From NCBI GenBank assembly GCA_022432975.1, contig CM039509.1, forward strand, positions 14,051,860 through 14,115,859: a DNA stretch of 64,000 nucleotides, written 5' to 3'. Position 1 is the first letter of the stretch; each line of letters opens with the position of its first letter. The translations under genes were made by a program, and so were the position numbers. Positions 1-12,708 of the stretch are shown here, in pieces. The notes beneath the pieces are model-generated. The model was not told the DNA's origin. It saw only the letters and a list, made by a program, of their open reading frames with translations, and ran no database searches. The DNA is from Begonia masoniana. Taxonomy: Eukaryota; Streptophyta; Magnoliopsida; Cucurbitales; Begoniaceae.

Positions 1-1353
1 ATGTTGACTTCATCGGCAGATGAAGTTGTGTATGAAGTTATGTTGACTTCATCGGCAGATGAAGTTGTGTATGAAGTTATGTTGACTTCATCGGCAGATG
101 AAGTTGTGTATGAAGTTATGTTGACTTCATCGGCAGATGAAGTTGTGTATGAAGTTATGTTGACTTCATCGGCAGATGAAGTTGTGTATGAAGTTATGTT
201 GACTTCATCGGCAGATGAAGTTGTGTATGAAGTTATGTTGACTTCATCGGCAGATGAAGTTGTGTATGAAGTTATGTTGACTTCATCGGCAGATGAAGTT
301 GTGTATGAAGTTATGTTGACTTCATCGGCAGATGAAGTTGTGTATGAAGTTATGTTGACTTCATCGGCAGATGAAGTTGTGTATGAAGTTATGTTGACTT
401 CATCGGCAGATGAAGTTGTGTATGAAGTTATGTTGACTTCATCGGCAGATGAAGTTGTGTATGAAGTTATGTTGACTTCATCGGCAGATGAAGTTGTGTA
501 TGAAGTTATGTTGACTTCATCGGCAGATGAAGTTGTGTATGAAGTTATGTTGACTTCATCGGCAGATGAAGTTGTGTATGAAGTTATGTTGACTTCATCG
601 GCAGATGAAGTTGTGTATGAAGTTATGTTGACTTCATCGGCAGATGAAGTTGTGTATGAAGTTATGTTGACTTCATCGGCAGATGAAGTTGTGTATGAAG
701 TTATGTTGACTTCATCGGCAGATGAAGTTGTGTATGAAGTTATGTTGACTTCATCGGCAGATGAAGTTGTGTATGAAGTTATGTTGACTTCATCGGCAGA
801 TGAAGTTGTGTATGAAGTTATGTTGACTTCATCGGCAGATGAAGTTGTGTATGAAGTTATGTTGACTTCATCGGCAGATGAAGTTGTGTATGAAGTTATG
901 TTGACTTCATCGGCAGATGAAGTTGTGTATGAAGTTATGTTGACTTCATCGGCAGATGAAGTTGTGTATGAAGTTATGTTGACTTCATCGGCAGATGAAG
1001 TTGTGTATGAAGTTATGTTGACTTCATCGGCAGATGAAGTTGTGTATGAAGTTATGTTGACTTCATCGGCAGATGAAGTTGTGTATGAAGTTATGTTGAC
1101 TTCATCGGCAGATGAAGTTGTGTATGAAGTTATGTTGACTTCATCGGCAGATGAAGTTGTGTATGAAGTTATGTTGACTTCATCGGCAGATGAAGTTGTG
1201 TATGAAGTTATGTTGACTTCATCGGCAGATGAAGTTGTGTATGAAGTTATGTTGACTTCATCGGCAGATGAAGTTGTGTATGAAGTTATGTTGACTTCAT
1301 CGGCAGATGAAGTTATGTTGACTTCATCGGCAGATGAAGTTGTGTATGAAGTT
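1..1353. repeat. 39-bp minisatellite, 33 uninterrupted copies plus a 27-bp and another 39-bp copy
   Basis: Unit starts atgttgacttcatcggcaga and is 39 bp. Copies 1-33 occupy 1-1287 and appear identical, a shortened 27-bp copy lies at 1288-1314, and one more full copy at 1315-1353. The array is cut by the window edge, so the true copy number is larger. Being a multiple of three and stop-free, it creates a 497-codon open frame of a 13-residue repeat; I treat that as an artefact. The homologous place in the solo LTR (about 59095-59195, inverted) carries only two to three units, so this is a lineage-specific expansion inside an LTR. Confidence 0.95.
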
Positions 1354-1758
1354 ATGTTGACTACATCGGCAGATGGTGTTGCGTCGACGTTATCGGCAGA
1401 GGGCATCGCGTTGTTTGTACACGTCATCGGTAGAAGCCTTTTGTTTTCTTTTTCTGCTTCTTCCGTTGGCCTTGCTCATCGGCAGATACGTTAGGCTTCC
1501 ACGATTTTTCCTAGTATTCCATAGTTTTAAACTTTAATTCCAAACTGCCGATTATCTCTTAACATTTCAAACCATGATTTATAGTTTTGATTTACTACAT
1601 TGTTGTTTAGAATTATTTCCGCTGCAGGTTTCAAATATTTTGAAATTTTAGAAAAAGTCAAATTTTGGCTGTCGAGTGAAATTTTAAATTTAGCATCAAG
1701 ACGTCATGATTCGGTTCAGCGTTATGAGTAGCAAACCGGGTTCAGACAACTCGGGGCG

Positions 1759-1763
<5 letters not shown>
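1..1763 (-). mobile_element. Partial LTR of a Gypsy-type element (solo-LTR family S), running off the left edge
   Basis: From about 1354 to 1763 this is the reverse complement of the terminal part of the solo LTR at 58690-60659. Both share the terminus TGTAACGCCCCGAG, the stretch with agcatcaagacgtcatgat, and the segment encoding no gene but reading gtcgacg near the repeat. The family's 5'-TG end on the + strand lies at 1763 as ..gttaca. Only the last part of the LTR (element orientation on the minus strand) is visible. Whether a full element or a solo LTR continues to the left cannot be told. The remainder is the 39-bp minisatellite. Confidence 0.8.

Positions 1764-1801
<38 letters not shown>
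1764..1801. repeat. (GA)n microsatellite
   Basis: An uninterrupted GA run of about 38 bases immediately outside the LTR end at 1763. Any 5-bp target duplication (it would be GAGAG) cannot be separated from the microsatellite. Confidence 0.9.
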
Positions 1802-1804
<3 letters not shown>

Positions 1805-3283
1805 GTATTTTGAGAATTTTGAAGGGAATGTGTCAAATTTAACGGAAAAACTGACGGGAATGGTCGAATTGCAAACGACGTAAATGATAGGGGCTGATTG
1901 GATAAAAAATAAACGTTAGGGATCAATTGACCATTGACCCCATACGTTGGGGGCTAAATTGAACTTTTCCCAATTAAATATTATGCAAGAGATAAAAGAA
2001 CAAATAAAACAGTAAACTAATCCTTCTCGAATGTCAATCTAGGAAGAGGTTTTGATGAAGAAACGAGATTGTTAGGGCAAGGAACGGACGACCTCGAGTG
2101 AAACAGAGGAAGCCCGTGCACTGAAGGCTCTCAGGACTGAGCGACCTAGGTTGAATGCGGGATTCCGGTGGCGACGAATGTGAAAATCCATCTCGGGATC
2201 GGACTACCAGAATTGAGAAGTGGGCAAATGGAACTCGACGAAAGACGGCTAGGGTTTTGGAGCATGTGTCCAAGGAACGACGAATGGTGTTCGGACGCAG
2301 AAAAATACATGAAAAATTGACAGTTTTCGACCCAAACTCAACGGATGAAAGCCACCAAGTGAAAAGAATGGTAACAGGTGAGAGGAACAGACAAAAAACC
2401 AATAAAGAAAAACTTGATCCAGAACAACGAAACAAAATTTCCTCCGAAAAAGTGAAAATTGATCTTTACCTTTAGGTTCTAGTTTAAGAAAAGTAGATGA
2501 AACATCCAATAACTACCACATTTAAACACACCACACTCAAATGATAAGGCAATTCGAGAAACTCAAGAAAAAGATTCAAGAGCTCAACGACCAAAATATT
2601 TTCCTATACAGAAAATTTGAGTTTCTTCAATATTCATAAAAAAAAAAACTAAACTGACTTTTAAAACAACAAAATCTTAATTCTAATAGTTATCTCCCCG
2701 TAAATAAGTCAACATAACAATTAAAACATAGTTACAATTATTTTAAAATAAAAAAAATTCTAAAAATTAAATAGCAGTCCAAGGCTTGGGCGTGGCACAT
2801 TAAGTTCGTCGTGGTATTCACGTCCTTCTTTTCGGTTGTCTTCCTTTGTGTTTGAAAACTAAGACTAAACAAGTCTACGACTCTAAAAAGCATTATGGAG
2901 GTTTGAGTTAGACAACTTCGTATTTTCCGAATATCCAACTTTCTTGAACAAGTTTCTAAATGTATTATTTTTTAAGATTTTTGTAACTTTTTCTTCTTTA
3001 TTCTATCCAATTCTTTAACATATAACAAAGTTTCATTTTCTGCAAAAATCAATTAATTAGTAAAATCAACTCTAAATAATTAGAAACACATATAAAGTTA
3101 ACTATTTTTGCACAGTTTTAGCAAAACTGTTATTTTCTATTAAAAGCAGTCAAAATAAATATGATTTAGTTATCAAAATTCATGCAAATTTATATCATAA
3201 TAATTTTGTAAAATAGAGTTATGCTTTTTTTATTTAAAACATTATTTGTAGAGATGAAAAATAAGCGGGCTGACTCGCTACTG

Positions 3284-3345
3284 TAGCAAGCTCAGCTCGA
3301 CTGGGCTCGGCTCGGCTCGACTCAGCTCGGCTCGGCGATTATCAT
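3284..3345. repeat. ctcggctcga-type short tandem repeat
   Basis: Degenerate 5-10 bp repeats of ctcgg/ctcga, a GC-rich island in AT-rich surroundings. Confidence 0.7.
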
Positions 3346-4387
3346 GAATATGACACAGATAGAGCAGAAACCAAATACCATTAACTCATTCTTCATACGG
3401 AGAGGATTAAAGCACCAACTTTTGCTTACATAACTGTTAGTGGATTTTACACTTTTACGCAAGTGCACGTATCGCTTCAAGTAGTAAAAATATCAATCCC
3501 ACGAGAATATTCTTAATTGAGTTAATTGCTATAAAAATCTTATAAAAATATTAAAATGATAAATGAAAATAATTAGAAATAAAATTCGAATGACGATGCA
3601 ACAAAAAAAAGCAGGATAAGCGAGATAAAATCAATAAAAGGAAGCCTTGGCTAGGATCGATTTATTCGTTACGATAGTTTTACTACTGATGCTCTGGTAA
3701 TGCTCTACAACATTGTTTATGAACAGTAAGAATCAAATATTTATAGGTTTCGTTCGAATTGCCTATGTAAATTCGATTTAGAATTTCTCTCGACTTTGAA
3801 AGAAGGTAACTAACATTGAATTTCCTAATTGTCCTATTCTTATTGCCAATCGAATTAATGTTAACTATGTTGTAACAATTTAATCCGATTAATTATTCGT
3901 GCATCTTAGAATTTATATTTATCTTTTGATACAATATAAACATGGATCATCAACCTATCTATCGATATGATTTGAATTAAACAAGGAATATCATAAATAA
4001 TTATTCAATAAACAATCACATAAGCAAATCGAGATCGTAGTAAAATCCGTAACGAATATTATCGTCCTAACCAAGTAAAAGAGTTTAGTTACTGGACATC
4101 ATAAAATAAAACAAAAACAATCGTTTTAATAAAAACATAAACAATAAAATAAAGAGAAGAAGAAGAAGATCAAAAAGATATCATCGGTCCTCTTCTGCAG
4201 ATCCCGAGCTCTCTTCCTTTTTTTCTCTCTTTAGAAGCCAAAATATATAATCGTCCTTCTTTTCTCTTTCCAGTCTGTTCCCTTGATCAACGATTTATCG
4301 TTATGGTAAAATCTTCTTGATTTTCTCTTTATTGTCATCTACTCTTCTAAATCGTCCGTTACTTTATCTGTGCTGCTCTGTTAGTCA

Positions 4388-4482
4388 TTCATTCTGCAAG
4401 TCGTCCATTCTGCCAGTCGTCCATTCTGCTCAGTCGTCCATTCTGCCAGTCGTCCATTCTGCGCTGTCGTCCACTCTGTTAG
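4388..4482. repeat. Short tandem repeat, unit gtcgtccattctgcc with a variable linker
   Basis: About six copies of agtcgtccattctgc with 1-4 bp changes between copies, visible by eye from cattctgcaagtcg to ctctgttagtcat. Confidence 0.8.
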
Positions 4483-6636
4483 TCATTTTTTAGCCAATAT
4501 TTCTCTATTTTCTCCTTGATTTCTGTCCTTCATTTTTGGTAACAATAATCTCCTTTATTGATTTATTCTCTCTCTTCGAGATTCTTCAGCCTTTAAATTT
4601 GATTTTTTCTGCTATTAACTTTGCATTCAAATAAGAAAATATAACATTTGAATTAATGAGAAAAATCTACTTTTAGTAGATAATATGCATGAAATACATT
4701 AAATTAAATCAATGCCTTGATACTGCAGCGTTATGTAACAATTGTAGTAAATTCCACTAATTTCTTCTATAATTCACTCAAATCATACAAGTTAAATTAC
4801 CTAAAAATAGTATAAGATAACTCTAAATTTAGAGTTATCAATAACCTAATCTAAGCATACAAATAACACAACACGAGATCTTCTTTCTTGTGCTTGAACA
4901 ATAGCATCTCTCTTCTTCTTGGCATCCTATTCTTGTTTCTTCTTCTTTCTTGCAACACTATCTCTTTCTACCTTCATCCTTTTAGCACGTTTTATTCCTC
5001 TTCCACATCTTTATGTTAGCACGGTCTGCTTCCTCCTTCCACCTTATATAAGTTTCCTTGTCACTTTCAGGATCTTTAAAGTCTTAAAAATGTGCATTAG
5101 GAACTTTGGGTATGGTTCCCAGAGCCATGAAGAGTTCCTTACCATAGACAGTCTCATTTGGCAATCTTTGCCTCTGACATAGTCCCAAAATGACCCTTGC
5201 TTTTTCTCTATGAATTGCATTCTTCGTAGCGTTGTATGATTGTCTACCTCTTGGTGACTTAGCCGATGTCCAAGCATTTTTAAACTAGTTGTTATAGCTT
5301 TCAGTGGCTAAGAACTTCTAAAGGTCTTGAATTTGTATGAAGCACTTGTGATCTGGGTGGAGTAACCATTTCCTCCTCGCTACAGCAGTTGGAGTGATAA
5401 ATTTTGCTTCCTTCAATCTTTCTTCAATCCTTATAAACACCATTGCTACATGCTCACATATGTGAGCGATCATTTAGGGAAACCAAATTTGACTTGACAA
5501 TTTCTAGGCACATATGTACATCTGCTCATGGATGATTTTCCTAATGTTGATGGACTTTCCCTCTAGGATAAAATAGAGGAGAATTGCCTTTTCTTTTAAA
5601 ACTTTCTGAACATATGAGAATGGTAGCAATTTGTAACACACCAAAATTTAACCCCAAATTAACAAAGCAATTAGTTTCCTAATTCCATCAAACCCTAAAT
5701 TAGAATCTAATCAAGCAAAATCCCTAATTTTAGCACAAAATCGTTACACAATCAAGCCCTAAATCACAACTAACTAGTCCAATTTTCTTAATTGCAGCTC
5801 AGTCAATACCTAATCAAGAATTAAATTCCAATCAACAACGATAAGGAAAGGGTTTCTTTTTCTTTTTTGTTACTGAATCTACCCATTTGGGGGCAGATTC
5901 AGTTTTCATGTTATGGAAAGAATCGAAGGAGCTTCTCTACAAATTTAGGAGGTCTGTAGAGAAAAATCACAGCAAACACCTTCTCTCGATTTCCGAAGAC
6001 AGAGGAGAATTAGTAGAAATTCTTACCTTGCCTCGCCCTAACTCCGACCACCGTAACCTGCTCAGACTTGGCCGACACCCTCTGTGGAAGCATCAACCTT
6101 GCTCTGTGCGATGAAGTTCCCTCCGACGAAGTTCCCTCTCTCGGCCGAAACCATTCTTGCTCAACAAAGACTTTTCTCTGACCGAACAATTCTTCGCGTA
6201 AGGTTCTCTCTCTCTCGTTGTCTCTCGCACCCACTCTCTCTCTCGCTATTTCGCGATCTCTCGCACGATCTCTCGCTCTATGCTTCTCACCTTTTCTCTC
6301 TCTCCCGCAGACGCTCGCACGAAGAAGAAAGGAAAGAATTGGTTCAACAGATTTATTCTAAACGGAACCAAACCACAAGCCAAACCAAACCACCAGTCTA
6401 TTCTTTAGTTGAACCAGACTAGAACAGTAATCAGACAGGAACAATGAACCGAACCGACCCAAACCTGAATTTTTGGGATCATTAAAGGACGCTCAATCGA
6501 ACCGAAATTTCAACGATTTGATGTTATTGGTAAGGAAAATTTTACCCTTATTAAATTCAATGATTATTTTTGGGTAAAATAAAAAATTTAAACCTCCCCA
6601 ATTTTTAGGCAAGGAAGCTTAATCCAACCTCAGATA

Positions 6637-8988
6637 CCTGAGATGGCTAATGAGAGCCTGAACGCATGAGATGGCTAATGAGAGCCTGAACGCATGAGAT
6701 GGCTAATGAGAGCCTGAACGCATGAGATGGCTAATGAGAGCCTGAACGCATGAGATGGCTAATGAGAGCCTGAACGCATGAGATGGCTAATGAGAGCCTG
6801 AACGCATGAGATGGCTAATGAGAGCCTGAACGCATGAGATGGCTAATGAGAGCCTGAACGCATGAGATGGCTAATGAGAGCCTGAACGCATGAGATGGCT
6901 AATGAGAGCCTGAACGCATGAGATGGCTAATGAGAGCCTGAACGCATGAGATGGCTAATGAGAGCCTGAACGCATGAGATGGCTAATGAGAGCCTGAACG
7001 CATGAGATGGCTAATGAGAGCCTGAACGCATGAGATGGCTAATGAGAGCCTGAACGCATGAGATGGCTAATGAGAGCCTGAACGCATGAGATGGCTAATG
7101 AGAGCCTGAACGCATGAGATGGCTAATGAGAGCCTGAACGCATGAGATGGCTAATGAGAGCCTGAACGCATGAGATGGCTAATGAGAGCCTGAACGCATG
7201 AGATGGCTAATGAGAGCCTGAACGCATGAGATGGCTAATGAGAGCCTGAACGCATGAGATGGCTAATGAGAGCCTGAACGCATGAGATGGCTAATGAGAG
7301 CCTGAACGCATGAGATGGCTAATGAGAGCCTGAACGCATGAGATGGCTAATGAGAGCCTGAACGCATGAGATGGCTAATGAGAGCCTGAACGCATGAGAT
7401 GGCTAATGAGAGCCTGAACGCATGAGATGGCTAATGAGAGCCTGAACGCATGAGATGGCTAATGAGAGCCTGAACGCATGAGATGGCTAATGAGAGCCTG
7501 AACGCATGAGATGGCTAATGAGAGCCTGAACGCATGAGATGGCTAATGAGAGCCTGAACGCATGAGATGGCTAATGAGAGCCTGAACGCATGAGATGGCT
7601 AATGAGAGCCTGAACGCATGAGATGGCTAATGAGAGCCTGAACGCATGAGATGGCTAATGAGAGCCTGAACGCATGAGATGGCTAATGAGAGCCTGAACG
7701 CATGAGATGGCTAATGAGAGCCTGAACGCATGAGATGGCTAATGAGAGCCTGAACGCATGAGATGGCTAATGAGAGCCTGAACGCATGAGATGGCTAATG
7801 AGAGCCTGAACGCATGAGATGGCTAATGAGAGCCTGAACGCATGAGATGGCTAATGAGAGCCTGAACGCATGAGATGGCTAATGAGAGCCTGAACGCATG
7901 AGATGGCTAATGAGAGCCTGAACGCATGAGATGGCTAATGAGAGCCTGAACGCATGAGATGGCTAATGAGAGCCTGAACGCATGAGATGGCTAATGAGAG
8001 CCTGAACGCATGAGATGGCTAATGAGAGCCTGAACGCATGAGATGGCTAATGAGAGCCTGAACGCATGAGATGGCTAATGAGAGCCTGAACGCATGAGAT
8101 GGCTAATGAGAGCCTGAACGCATGAGATGGCTAATGAGAGCCTGAACGCATGAGATGGCTAATGAGAGCCTGAACGCATGAGATGGCTAATGAGAGCCTG
8201 AACGCATGAGATGGCTAATGAGAGCCTGAACGCATGAGATGGCTAATGAGAGCCTGAACGCATGAGATGGCTAATGAGAGCCTGAACGCATGAGATGGCT
8301 AATGAGAGCCTGAACGCATGAGATGGCTAATGAGAGCCTGAACGCATGAGATGGCTAATGAGAGCCTGAACGCATGAGATGGCTAATGAGAGCCTGAACG
8401 CATGAGATGGCTAATGAGAGCCTGAACGCATGAGATGGCTAATGAGAGCCTGAACGCATGAGATGGCTAATGAGAGCCTGAACGCATGAGATGGCTAATG
8501 AGAGCCTGAACGCATGAGATGGCTAATGAGAGCCTGAACGCATGAGATGGCTAATGAGAGCCTGAACGCATGAGATGGCTAATGAGAGCCTGAACGCATG
8601 AGATGGCTAATGAGAGCCTGAACGCATGAGATGGCTAATGAGAGCCTGAACGCATGAGATGGCTAATGAGAGCCTGAACGCATGAGATGGCTAATGAGAG
8701 CCTGAACGCATGAGATGGCTAATGAGAGCCTGAACGCATGAGATGGCTAATGAGAGCCTGAACGCATGAGATGGCTAATGAGAGCCTGAACGCATGAGAT
8801 GGCTAATGAGAGCCTGAACGCATGAGATGGCTAATGAGAGCCTGAACGCATGAGATGGCTAATGAGAGCCTGAACGCATGAGATGGCTAATGAGAGCCTG
8901 AACGCATGAGATGGCTAATGAGAGCCTGAACGCATGAGATGGCTAATGAGAGCCTGAACGCATGAGATGGCTAATGAGAGCCTGAACG
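6637..8988. repeat. 28-bp minisatellite, 84 copies, essentially perfect
   Basis: Unit starts catgagatggctaatgagag and is 28 bp. 2352 bp divided by 28 is exactly 84 copies. Apart from the first copy, which starts cc instead of ca, I see no variant by eye. The array lies inside the putative middle exon of LTR A. As 28 is not a multiple of three and the unit contains TGA, the array cannot be translated through. Confidence 0.95.
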
Positions 8989-9125
8989 CATGGTAAGGAT
9001 TGGAAAATGAGTTCCATCCAGTATGTAACTTTTAAAGCATGTAATTGGGTAATGTATGAAATTAAAGTCATATGCACGTGTTTTTACTTACTGAGTTTTT
9101 CTCACGCATTAGTTTTGTGATGTAG

Positions 9126-9220
9126 GTGAATTTTTGTCTGAAGAAGAAATGGCGCTGATCGAGGATTTGCCAGAGGCGGGCGAGCATACAGAGAAGGATG
9201 TTGTCGTTGGTTATGAATAA
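9126..9220 (+). other. Putative last exon of an LTR-resident ORF (element A)
   Basis: Follows a tgatgtag acceptor and a cttactgagtttttctcacg branch-site-like stretch. If the preceding exon ends in G, it reads 31 codons to TAA at 9218 and gives an acidic tail with EEEMALIEDLPEAGEHTEKD. The LTR end at 48168-48271 encodes the related EKEMTLLENLSETNEHTEKE, with several differences at silent positions (E, L, E, K codons). Coding status is an inference. Confidence 0.4.
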
Positions 9221-9587
9221 AAATTTAAAGTCATGAATTTTACATCGTTTTAAAATAATATTTTATATTTAGTTGCATTAAGTTTTAATTTTCAATTTGG
9301 ATAATCTATTTCATCAACTGTCGGATTTTTTGTAAGGATGTTATTTTAAATTTATGAATGAGGTTTTTATTTAATGTTTTGTTTAGTATTTAATTTTATA
9401 AACATTTATTAAGAGTAATTTAAAGCTTCCGTTTAATAAATAATTTTTGCTATTTTCAATAATTTTGAATTAAGAAAATTAGAGTTTTATAACGATCCAA
9501 TTTAACCTAATTTACAAATCGATTCGGAAAAAATTTTAGGGTTTCAAATTAGGGAAAAATCTAAAATTAAATTTTGGGGTCATTACA

Positions 9588-10594
9588 CAATCTGGACTTC
9601 AAGAAATGTTGTCAAATTTTTTCTTGGGGAAGCAGGTTGTTTCGTTTTAATGGGTAGGCCTTCTTGGCCGTGATCTGACATGATGCTGGCCTGAATATCG
9701 ACCGTGTTAAACCCACAAATAACAAGTTATGCTCGGGTGATAGTGAACCGTGAAAACTGCACAAACAATGAAGGAATGGTGGTGATGAGTGAACCGAAAA
9801 TGGAGTCAAATGAGTTGTGAATGTGTGTAAATGAAAAATTGAAATGATAAATGAAAATATGAATTACAAGATGAAAGTATAGAGATGAAATCCTAAGCGG
9901 ACCTAAGATCTATTTATGTTATGCTCACGGGTGCATGTCTTCCCTTAGAAAGACAACTCCCTTTGGAGACCGGTTTTACTTCCTCAAACCTTTCAAACTC
10001 TCAAAGAGAGAGGAATGGAATGATAAGAGTTCACCAAGCAACAATGACCTTGAGGAACAATGGAGGACACTCCTCACGGATTCAACGAACCGTGGCTTAC
10101 CTATTGGTAAATCCAAACACTTGATTGGAAGAAAAAAAAAGAGTTTGTATTGATTTTGACAAAAGTTTTTTTTTTTTTTTTTTTTTTTACAAATCCCAAT
10201 AGCTATGCTTAAATTGAAATAAATTCATTAGTAAGAAAATTAAGTAAAGTAAGGGCCTTTGTTTGAGAACGTGTGATTTGCCTCTTAGGCATGTAAGATC
10301 CGCCGTTCAGTATTGTACAAGAAAATATTATAATATAATTACTGCAAATGTACAGTGTCATCTCTTCTTTAGAGGGAGGGGCCTTTGTTTGAGAACGTGT
10401 GATTGGCCTCCTAGGCATGTAAGATCCGCCGTTCAGTATTGTACAAGAAAATATTATAATATAATTACTGCAAATGTCCAGTGTCATCTCTTCTCTAAAG
10501 GGAGAGATTTAGTTCAACACAGTATTCAGTTCTCACCTTGATTGTGTGAGATGTCTCGTTTGGAAAATTAACATAGAATTTGCGAACAACGTTG
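9588..10594. other. Unassigned spacer between element A and element D
   Basis: No recognisable gene. It contains a poly-T run at about 10166-10188 and the 126-bp tandem duplication listed separately. The open frames at 9921-10153 are short and match nothing I know. Confidence 0.5.
10254..10505. repeat. 126-bp tandem duplication
   Basis: Copy 1 is 10254-10379 and copy 2 is 10380-10505; both start ggcctttgtttgagaacgtg and differ at a handful of positions. On the minus strand each copy reads MPRRPITRSQTKA or a close variant, a motif reminiscent of the PITRSRAK-like segment near the end of some Gypsy polyproteins. This suggests a duplicated pol relic, but the resemblance is short. Confidence 0.85.
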
Positions 10595-12208
10595 ATAATT
10601 GTAACACCCGGTTTTGATGGGATTTATATTTCAATATATATAATGGCATTTTTGTAGATATATCAAATTAAGTCCGTTTTACAAATAGAAAGCGTTATTA
10701 GAATCCTAATTATTAATATGAATTTTAGGAGAAATATGAGAAATTTTGGAATCTTAACGCTAAATTTCGAGATTTTATGTTTCTCGTAACACAAAGGGTA
10801 TTTTAGTAAAAATAGTAACTATGATCCGATTTGTGAACGGATAGTTTCAATAAAGCCCTGACAATAAGTTGGAGTTATTGGTGAAATAAGGAAATTTGGA
10901 GAAAACGAATCGTTAGCTATTTAACGAAACAAATGACGAAACAAATAGAAAATCAAATGAAGGACAAAAAGGTAATTTGCCAAGTCAAATTATTAAAAAC
11001 ACATTTCTTCTCTCCCACCCTCATTTTCTCTATTCTTCCACGAAGCTCCAGTGAGCTTTTCCCCTTCGGTGACTTCAAGCTCCTCCACGACACTTCTCCA
11101 CGGTTCTTCATCAACCGCTCCTCCGATCGTCAAGTTTCTTTACGTTTTCTCCTCCAATCCCAACCCTAGGTACGATTCAATGGTTTTTGGAAGGTTCACT
11201 TCGATTTCTAGAGTTTAAACGATTAGGGTTTGTTTAGGGTTTTTGTTAAAAACGTGATTTAAAATTTGAAATCAATAGGTTTACTGTATTTGTAGGTACA
11301 ATGGACGTATTGGGCGTTATTGGACGAAGTTAATTGGTTTATTGAGGAATGTTAGGGTTTCGAAAAAATTGGAGCTTTGGAAAACTCCATTAATGGAGAT
11401 TTTTAGGTGTCGAGCGTGAATTGCTCGATAAAATGCCCCAACGAGTTAAATTAGAGTTTTAGGAAATTTCTTTAATTAAGAGTTTCGTTAGTTTGGACGT
11501 TTAATGGATTAAACTCGTTTTAACAACAACTGTTGTGAATTTGCCTTAAGTGAACAACGCTTGTGGACGGAACTAGAAGTGCAACGGACGATAGGTAAGT
11601 TCTCATGACTTACTTTGGCCGATTGGCCTACACCGTACGTCGATGTCGTGTTGACGAACCTTGGTGATTGGTTTGTTTAAATGCTTTTGTTGGGTAGTTA
11701 GGATTAGTTCTTTTATAGGTTATGCTTTTTATTATCTCGATGATATATATGTTGTGTGTTTATGTTATGCACGTGTTCATGCATCATGGTTTTCAAATAA
11801 GCATAAAAAATGAATTTCTGCACTACGTTTTCAGGAAAAGTGATGTGATCCGAAAGGGGGCTATCGACCTATTGTGAAGGCCGTGAGGGGCTTGTCACAA
11901 TACCACATCATTTAAAGGGAAATGAACTAACAAATGAACCTACGTAATCTATTATCTGGTCATGCGAGGTGGGGTTTAGCCATGGCCGTTTACGGATGTA
12001 AGCATGTTTTTCCCCCCATTAGGTGGAGAGAGTTGTCCAACCGCGAGACGTGTCCTCTACATCTAATAGGCTGAGACCTTAGTGACATTCTGTCTGCGAC
12101 GTAATGATAAGAAAATGTTGCATGATTTCTGAACCTTATATGCACAGCATGCATCTGCATTTACGAAACTTGCTGAGTCTTTAGCCAATAGTTGTCTGTA
12201 TGGTATAG

Positions 12209-12255
12209 GTGATCTTGATACAGGTGAAGACGAGATCCCGCCACCCAAGGAATGA
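12209..12255 (+). other. Putative last exon of an LTR-resident ORF (D 5' LTR)
   Basis: Opens after tatggtatag. In the phase G|GT it encodes a short acidic tail, GDLDTGEDEIPPPKE, ending TGA at 12253. Sister copies of the same 47-bp length sit at 31775-31821 (D 3' LTR) and 43318-43364 (H); a 50-bp version is at 57527-57576 (E). Confidence 0.5.
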
Positions 12256-12708
12256 TCAGTTGAAGAAAGATGGCCCGTGGGAGTGTGCTGGTACAGTCGG
12301 TGCGCTTTTGACCCGTGGGGATGTAAGTAAGTGTTTTAGGGATTTTGATGGATAGAAGAATAGGAAAATTGTATAGTGGATCATTTTAGGATGTTCGGTT
12401 CTGGATAATTGATAAAAGATGTTTGATGTTTTGGTAAACTAGTTTTATAAAACGTTTTACTAAATTTTATTCGGATTTTTATAGTAATGTTTTGAGACGT
12501 TTTAGGTTAAGCATGGATATGGTCGAGTTTTAGAGCTATCCACGCAGTTGGATATCGTAGAGTTTATCTCGAGTTAATTGGGTTGTAAGATACGTTTTGA
12601 GTCGTTTATTTGGTGGTTGACTGTAACGACCCCATATCCCAGCAAGATATTGTCCGCTCTAGGGATTGGGCCGTAGCCCAATATCCTCCCCTCACGGCTT
12701 TGTTTGGC

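Larger units (their letters stand above)
1802..5631. other. Gene-free AT-rich stretch with short repeats and unidentified relics
   Basis: I see no recognisable protein. Open frames near 2155-2475 are short, basic and match no family I know. 3284-3345 is a degenerate ctcggctcga run. 3430-3530 contains a gcaagtgcacgtatcgcttc-type phrase that I associate, weakly, with Tat/Athila-like Gypsy LTRs. 4388-4482 holds about six imperfect copies of a 16-19 bp unit built on gtcgtccattctgcc. 4860-5560 resembles decayed coding sequence in antisense, but I could not assign it. Confidence 0.5.
5632..9587 (+). mobile_element. Solo-LTR-like element A, with an 84-copy minisatellite inside
   Basis: Begins TGTAACACACC and ends GGGGTCATTACA. 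The flanks are caatt before and caatc after, a probable 5-bp target duplication with one change. A second LTR end of the same type lies at 48168-48596. No gag or pol lies inside. Gene-like signals occur in order: a CT-rich block ending TTATTG|GTAAGG (donor at 6530), an acceptor ttttag at 6608 opening a block that contains the whole minisatellite and ends CATG|GTAAGG (donor at 8993), and an acceptor tgtag at 9125 followed by an open frame to a stop at 9218-9220. Without the expansion the middle block would be about 60 bp, close to the 45-78 bp middle blocks of other LTRs in this window. Confidence 0.7.

Noticed and set aside
1..1494. 497-codon open frame of a perfect 13-residue repeat
   Set aside because: It is a 39-bp minisatellite that happens to be stop-free, lying antisense inside an LTR; the sister LTR has only two to three units. 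No start context or domain.
2155..2475. 106-codon lysine/arginine-rich ORF
   Set aside because: No motif, overlapping open frames on the other strand, and no conservation visible in the window.
6637..8988. Array that could be mistaken for a CRISPR or satellite locus
   Set aside because: Direct 28-bp repeats with no spacers, in a plant LTR. Not CRISPR; as a single LTR-bounded array it is a minisatellite rather than a centromeric satellite.
10933..11169. 78-codon ORF (also 30502-30738) starting MTKQIENQMKDKK
   Set aside because: Present in both D LTRs but ends at the TAG of the ctag|gt donor and is not the frame that joins to the middle exon. Kept only as part of the exon-1-like block.
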